Assembly (NCBI GenBank): GCA_030628805.1
Contig: DAOVQG010000084.1
Span: forward strand, 1 to 15,420
Reading direction: 5' to 3'
Length of the DNA: 15,420 bases
Source: JAGMDK01 sp023128695
GTDB taxonomy: Bacteria > Planctomycetota > Phycisphaerae > UBA1845 > Fen-1342
Part shown: positions 12,494-15,420 of the stretch, piece after piece
Position numbering within the stretch: the stretch's first letter is position 1
Layout: every line of letters begins with the position of its first letter
Position numbers and translations under genes: made by a program
Notes under the pieces: generated by a model
Databases searched by the model: none
The model's input: only the letters and a program-made list of their open reading frames with translations
What the model was told of the DNA's origin: nothing

Positions 12494-13783
12494 TCACGGT
12501 TCCCGGCGAGTGGGCCGCGTTGCCGCCGGGCTGTCCGGTGTCAAGACCACGATCCTCTTGGCCCGCACTACATCTGCCCCCAATTTCTGGTCGAACCGCC
12601 GCTCGCCTTGGATACCCACGTATTTGCCCAAGATCACCCGCGGGTCGAGGGGGGAATTCGGCTCGATCTGAAAATATACCTCAACGCGCTGTGTTAGCGG
12701 ATTTTGCAGCTTATACCAGGGCTGTCCGTCGCGGTGGCCGAGCGCGTAACTCCGGAGGACTCTGCCGCGGGCGGAGAAGGCAGGTTGACTCGCGGCCCGC
12801 TGCCGCAGCCGCTTGATGCGCTCCAATTCGCGCTCGTGCCGAGCCCGCTCCCGGGCAGTACGCTGCAAAACCTCCTCCGCGGCCCGCAGGGCTTCTTGAT
12901 CCGCGCCGCGCTCCTCAAGCTGTACGATCCACGCCGCGGCCAGCCGGGCCGCCAGCGGCTCTGCGCGCTGGGCCGCGATCGGCCGCAGATGTGTCAGGGG
13001 TTCGTCCCACGCCTGTTCGAGCGCCGGCCGAGCGGCTTGTGCTGTGATGGCAGTTTCGACCTGGACCAGACGTCGACCCCAGGGACCGCTCAAATCGGGG
13101 CCCTCCGCCGGCTGCGTCGCGGCCACGGCGATCGGCTGCGGGCTCGGCTCGCCACTTGTGATCCCGGCCGGCTGCGGGGTGGTCGTAATGGCGGCACCAA
13201 GACGCGCGGCGACTTCGTCACTTACCTGTTGCACGTACTTGTCTGAAACGTACAGGTAGACCCCCTCGGGCGGGACGATCTTCAGCCATTCGCCCTGCGC
13301 GCCCACGATGCGGACCGGCGTGCCGCGTTCCAGCAGGGTCTGCACCTCGCTTTTAAGCGGATCGAGTTCCCGAACCAGGCTGCCGACGCGGACCCGCAGT
13401 GTTCCGCTCCGCACCGCCACGAGCCCCTCAGTTTCACTCTGGCGCTCGACGTGCGCGGCGGAGACATAGGAGAAAACGCCCTCCGGCGGCAAAACGCGGT
13501 GCCACCCGAAGCGGCTGCCCAGGGCTCGCAAGATGGCGTCGCGCTCGACGCGGGTAACGACGATGCTGTTGGCGTCCGGCTGGGAGCGGACGTTCAGCCG
13601 GTCCGCGGTCACCCGCAGCCAATACGCTTGCGCCGTCGGTTGGGAGGCGGGCTGCGGCAGGGGAGAGCGATTTTCGGGGATCTGCGTTTGTCCGACGACT
13701 GCCGGACACGCCAAGCTGAGTATGAACCAGAGGTTTGCCAGGAGCATCGTTTGCGTGTAAGTTGTGTTGCAGCAAGGATTCAT
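12494..13783 (-). CDS. Secreted protein with two bacterial SH3 domains, a coiled coil and a C-terminal beta domain
   Basis: The start is ATG at 13783 (429 residues), with GGCGGA upstream; a TTG two codons earlier is possible. The signal peptide (hydrophobic residues 13-30, M-L-L-A-N-L-W-F-I-L-S-L) is cleaved near V-V-G. First SH3-like domain, residues 53-113: L-N-V-R-S-Q-P-D-A-N-S…G-W-H-R-V…Y-V-S-A-A-H-V. Second, residues 121-187: L-R-V-R-V-G-S-L…G-E-W-L-K-I-V-P-P-E-G-V-Y-L-Y-V-S. A Pro/Ala linker (195-230) leads to an Ala/Glu/Arg-rich helical, probably coiled-coil stretch (240-332) and a C-terminal domain (336-415) with W-Y-K-L, V-E-V-Y-F-Q-I and G-K-Y-V-G-I-Q-G. Such SH3 domains often bind peptidoglycan stem peptides, so a periplasmic wall-associated role is likely. 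No catalytic domain is visible. First gene of the minus-strand SH3 / small lipoprotein pair. Confidence 0.85.
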   Translation of the reverse strand: MNPCCNTTYTQTMLLANLWFILSLACPAVVGQTQIPENRSPLPQPASQPTAQAYWLRVTADRLNVRSQPDANSIVVTRVERDAILRALGSRFGWHRVLPPEGVFSYVSAAHVERQSETEGLVAVRSGTLRVRVGSLVRELDPLKSEVQTLLERGTPVRIVGAQGEWLKIVPPEGVYLYVSDKYVQQVSDEVAARLGAAITTTPQPAGITSGEPSPQPIAVAATQPAEGPDLSGPWGRRLVQVETAITAQAARPALEQAWDEPLTHLRPIAAQRAEPLAARLAAAWIVQLEERGADQEALRAAEEVLQRTARERARHERELERIKRLRQRAASQPAFSARGRVLRSYALGHRDGQPWYKLQNPLTQRVEVYFQIEPNSPLDPRVILGKYVGIQGERRFDQKLGADVVRAKRIVVLTPDSPAATRPTRREP

Positions 13784-13860
13784 CGTCAATCCGCCGCCGA
13801 ATCTGAGTCTTCTGACGGCGCAAGCTATCGGGGGCGTCCGGGGCTGTCAAACATTGGCTG

Positions 13861-13969
13861 GTGCGAGAATCCTTTCTCGCACTTCCTCGACCGCTGGTGC
13901 GAGATTCCTACCTCGCACCTATTCCAGCGGGAATCCTTTCCCGCTCTTTGTTGAGCAGGATAGGAATCC
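13861..13969. repeat. Family C hairpin cluster, three stems
   Basis: Three hairpins: GTGCGAGAA-TCCT-TTCTCGCAC (13861-13882); GTGCGAG / CTCGCAC around a divergent centre that keeps TCCT (13897-13918); and GCGGGAA-TCCT-TTCCCGC (13927-13944). They are followed by GTTGAGCAGGATAGGAATCC (13950-13969), identical to 10701-10720. This block and the next repeat fill most of the 371-base gap between the SH3 and ATP-grasp genes. Confidence 0.85.
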
Positions 13970-14096
13970 GCCGCAAAAGTCGGCGTCGGCCGGAAAATGT
14001 AGCTGCCGGGCTCTGTCCCGGCCGTAGAACCCGGAGATACGCTCCTCCAAGACGACGTCCGGGACGGAGCCCGGACGCTACATGACTTCCGACCGA
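13970..14096 (+). mobile_element. ~125-base palindromic element (family D), copy 2
   Basis: Arms at 13998-14024 and 14056-14082 (TGTAGC…CCG and CG…GCTACA) are imperfectly complementary around a 31-base loop. The leader, loop and right flank align with the reverse complement of 10757-10880. The 58 bases between this copy and the ATP-grasp start at 14155 show only the AAGGG ribosome binding site and no clear promoter. Confidence 0.8.
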
Positions 14097-14154
14097 AACA
14101 ATCACTATCCAGCCCCTTGGCGCCGAGGCTCTGCTGCGGGACATTTAAGGGTCT

Positions 14155-15207
14155 ATGTCCAAGCGCTGTGACGATTCCGGTCCGCTCACGCTCGTCTTCA
14201 CGTGTGTGGGGCGACGCATCGAGTTGCTACAAGCCTTTCGTGCCGCCGCCCGCCGACTCAACGTGCCGTTGCGCCTGGTCGGCGTGGACAGCGATCTGAC
14301 CGCGCCGGCCTTGTCCTGCGTCGATGAACCGGTGATCGTCCCGCGCGCCTTCGAGGCCGGCTATGTGCCGGCCTTGCTGGACGCGGTTCGGAAACACGAA
14401 GCCGGGGCGCTGATTCCGACCACGGACACCGATCTGCGTATCGTCAGCAGACATCGCGATGACATTGCCCAACTCGACTGTGTGCCGATGATCGCCACGG
14501 CCGCCGTGATCAACACCTGTCGCGATAAGGTCCTGACCTACGAACACCTGCACCGTAGCGGCATCGATACCCCAGAGACATATACACCCGCTCAACTCCA
14601 ACGTCTGCCGGCCAAGCGCTTTCCGCTGTTCATCAAGCCGCGCACCGGCAGTGCCAGTCAGTTGGTCCACAAGATCGAGGACGAAATCGACCTCGAGTAT
14701 TACCTCCGCCGCATCCCGGACCCCATCATTCAGGAGTTTATCGACGGCGTCGAGCACACCCTCGACGTCTACGTCGGGCTCACCGGCGTGCCGCGCTGTG
14801 TCGTGCCGCGCGCCCGCTGGCAGGTCCGCACCGGCGAGGTCTCGAAAGGTGTCGTGGTCAAAGACCTGGAGATCATGAACGCCGGCAAGCAGCTCGTCGA
14901 AACATTGGGGCCCTCGGTCCGCGGGATCGTCACGCTCCAATGCATCGTGACCCCCGAACGGCGGATCCGCTTCATCGAGATCAACCCGCGCTTCGGCGGC
15001 GGCGTCCCGCTCGCCATCGCCGCCGGGGCCGACTTCCCCGCCTGGCTTCTTCAGGAACTCCGCGGCGAGTCACCGCGGATCGCTTTCGACGGTTTCCGCC
15101 ACGGCTTGTGCATGTTGCGCTATGACTGGTCCGTGTTCGTCCCCTTGCAGCCCGACTTGAACCCGCGCTTGAGCACCCCGCTCGGCGACATCCCCGATTT
15201 CATTTAA
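14155..15207 (+). CDS. ATP-grasp carboxylate ligase, substrate unknown
   Basis: A 350-residue cytoplasmic enzyme; ATG preceded by AAGGG. Residues 12-115 are the pre-ATP-grasp fold, starting L-V-F-T-C-V-G-R-R-I-E-L-L. Residues 122-305 carry the nucleotide and metal sites: C-R-D-K-V-L-T-Y (122-129), F-I-K-P-R-T-G-S-A-S (159-168, with ATP-binding K161), Q-E-F-I-D-G-V-E-H-T (193-202), and F-I-E-I-N-P-R-F-G-G-G (273-283, with metal ligands E275 and N277). This layout resembles carbamoyl-phosphate-synthase-large-chain-like and PylC-like ATP-grasp proteins. They join a carboxylate to an amine or thiol through an acyl phosphate. The partner genes that would suggest a substrate are not visible: the gene stands alone, flanked by repeats. 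The short tail (306-350) looks complete. Confidence 0.88.
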   Translation: MSKRCDDSGPLTLVFTCVGRRIELLQAFRAAARRLNVPLRLVGVDSDLTAPALSCVDEPVIVPRAFEAGYVPALLDAVRKHEAGALIPTTDTDLRIVSRHRDDIAQLDCVPMIATAAVINTCRDKVLTYEHLHRSGIDTPETYTPAQLQRLPAKRFPLFIKPRTGSASQLVHKIEDEIDLEYYLRRIPDPIIQEFIDGVEHTLDVYVGLTGVPRCVVPRARWQVRTGEVSKGVVVKDLEIMNAGKQLVETLGPSVRGIVTLQCIVTPERRIRFIEINPRFGGGVPLAIAAGADFPAWLLQELRGESPRIAFDGFRHGLCMLRYDWSVFVPLQPDLNPRLSTPLGDIPDFI

Positions 15208-15256
15208 TGCGTCAAGCAAAGCTTCTCGCGTAATGCGTCGAACAATGCCTCTCGCG
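15205..15256 (+). repeat. Imperfect 26-base tandem repeat starting in the stop codon of the ATP-grasp gene
   Basis: 15205-15230 and 15231-15256 both begin TAATGCGTC and end CTCGCG, and differ at about five internal positions. The TAA of the first copy is the stop codon of the ATP-grasp gene. Confidence 0.7.
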
Positions 15257-15299
15257 CGGAGCCGCGCAAGAGAGGACCACAATCGGTCGCGAACGACCG
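15248..15299 (+). terminator. Two consecutive hairpins after the ATP-grasp gene, possible transcription end
   Basis: The first is CCTCT…GCGCGG (15248-15259) with CCGCGC…AGAGG (15262-15275), with a small bulge. The second is CGGTCG-CGAA-CGACCG (15284-15299), a stable GNRA-like tetraloop stem. Neither is followed by a T run, so intrinsic termination is uncertain. They could instead be 3'-end stabilising structures or repeat remnants. Confidence 0.35.
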
Positions 15300-15343
15300 C
15301 GCGGGCTTGAGGCCTTGCTATTACCCACATTTTCTGAGTTGTA

Positions 15344-15420
15344 TGTAGCGGCCGGGCCCCGTACCGGCCGTGGGAACGTGATAAGGTGACAAGGTCTAGT
15401 TTCTAGTTTCTAGTCTCTAG
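15344..15420. repeat. Composite repeat at the right edge: TGTAGCG arm, TGGGAACGTG unit and (CTAGTTT)n
   Basis: 15344-15370 is a single family D-type arm beginning TGTAGCGGCCGGG. 15371-15380 is one copy of the ACGTTCCC unit in reverse. ATAAGGTGACAAGGT (15381-15395) leads into CTAGTTT, CTAGTTT, CTAGTCT, CTAG (15396-15420). It is the inverted counterpart of the composite at 1216-1397 and continues to the window edge. Confidence 0.8.

Noticed and set aside
14227..14940. A 237-codon minus-strand frame over the ATP-grasp gene
   Set aside because: Shadow frame without recognisable features. ATP-grasp motifs are intact on the plus strand.

Overview
The window looks like chromosomal DNA of a GC-rich planctomycete, most likely an uncultured Phycisphaerae-type lineage. 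The evidence is indirect. Two large Cys-rich secreted proteins carry the 'G-A-C-C' modules and a C-terminal dockerin, as often seen in that group. The intergenic DNA is packed with dispersed hairpin repeats, including the one whose minus-strand translation reads GEAPAEP. No rRNA or tRNA gene is present to fix the taxonomy.

Layout, left to right. Positions 1-146 hold the left end of an insertion sequence: the first codons of an ISAzo13-like transposase, running leftwards out of the window. It appears to have cut off the C-terminus of a secreted Cys-rich protein (114-1136, minus). A 905-base gene-free stretch (1137-2041) follows, made mostly of repeats. Next come rpsI and rplM (minus; transcribed rplM then rpsI from a clear sigma70-type promoter at 3208-3235), a TA-flanked miniature inverted-repeat element (3285-3447), a secreted TlpA-like thioredoxin fused to a LolA-like N-terminal domain (3456-4670, minus), another repeat island, and a 1373-residue secreted mosaic protein with two orphan P domains and a dockerin (4969-9090, minus). 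Across a 323-base divergent intergenic region lies a CPA1/NhaP-type cation:proton antiporter (9414-10667, plus). Then come repeats, a CsgG/LpoB-like lipoprotein (10884-11948, minus), two abutting miniature elements (12020-12250), a 65-residue small lipoprotein and an SH3-domain secreted protein (both minus), another repeat island, and an ATP-grasp enzyme (14155-15207, plus). The right edge carries the same kind of composite repeat as 1216-1400, inverted.

Most non-ribosomal products act at or outside the inner membrane: secreted mosaic proteins, a thiol-disulfide protein, two lipoproteins, an SH3 protein and an antiporter. The SH3 protein, small lipoprotein and CsgG-like lipoprotein lie in a row on one strand and may form an envelope module. 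That grouping is inferred from position and domain type only.

No defence system, CRISPR array, phage or RNA gene was found. The most unusual content is the non-coding DNA. At least four distinct families of palindromic mini-elements can be aligned copy against copy within this one window. One family keeps a constant AGGA/TCCT loop while its stem bases change in compensating pairs. Another is a roughly 125-base element present twice in opposite orientation.
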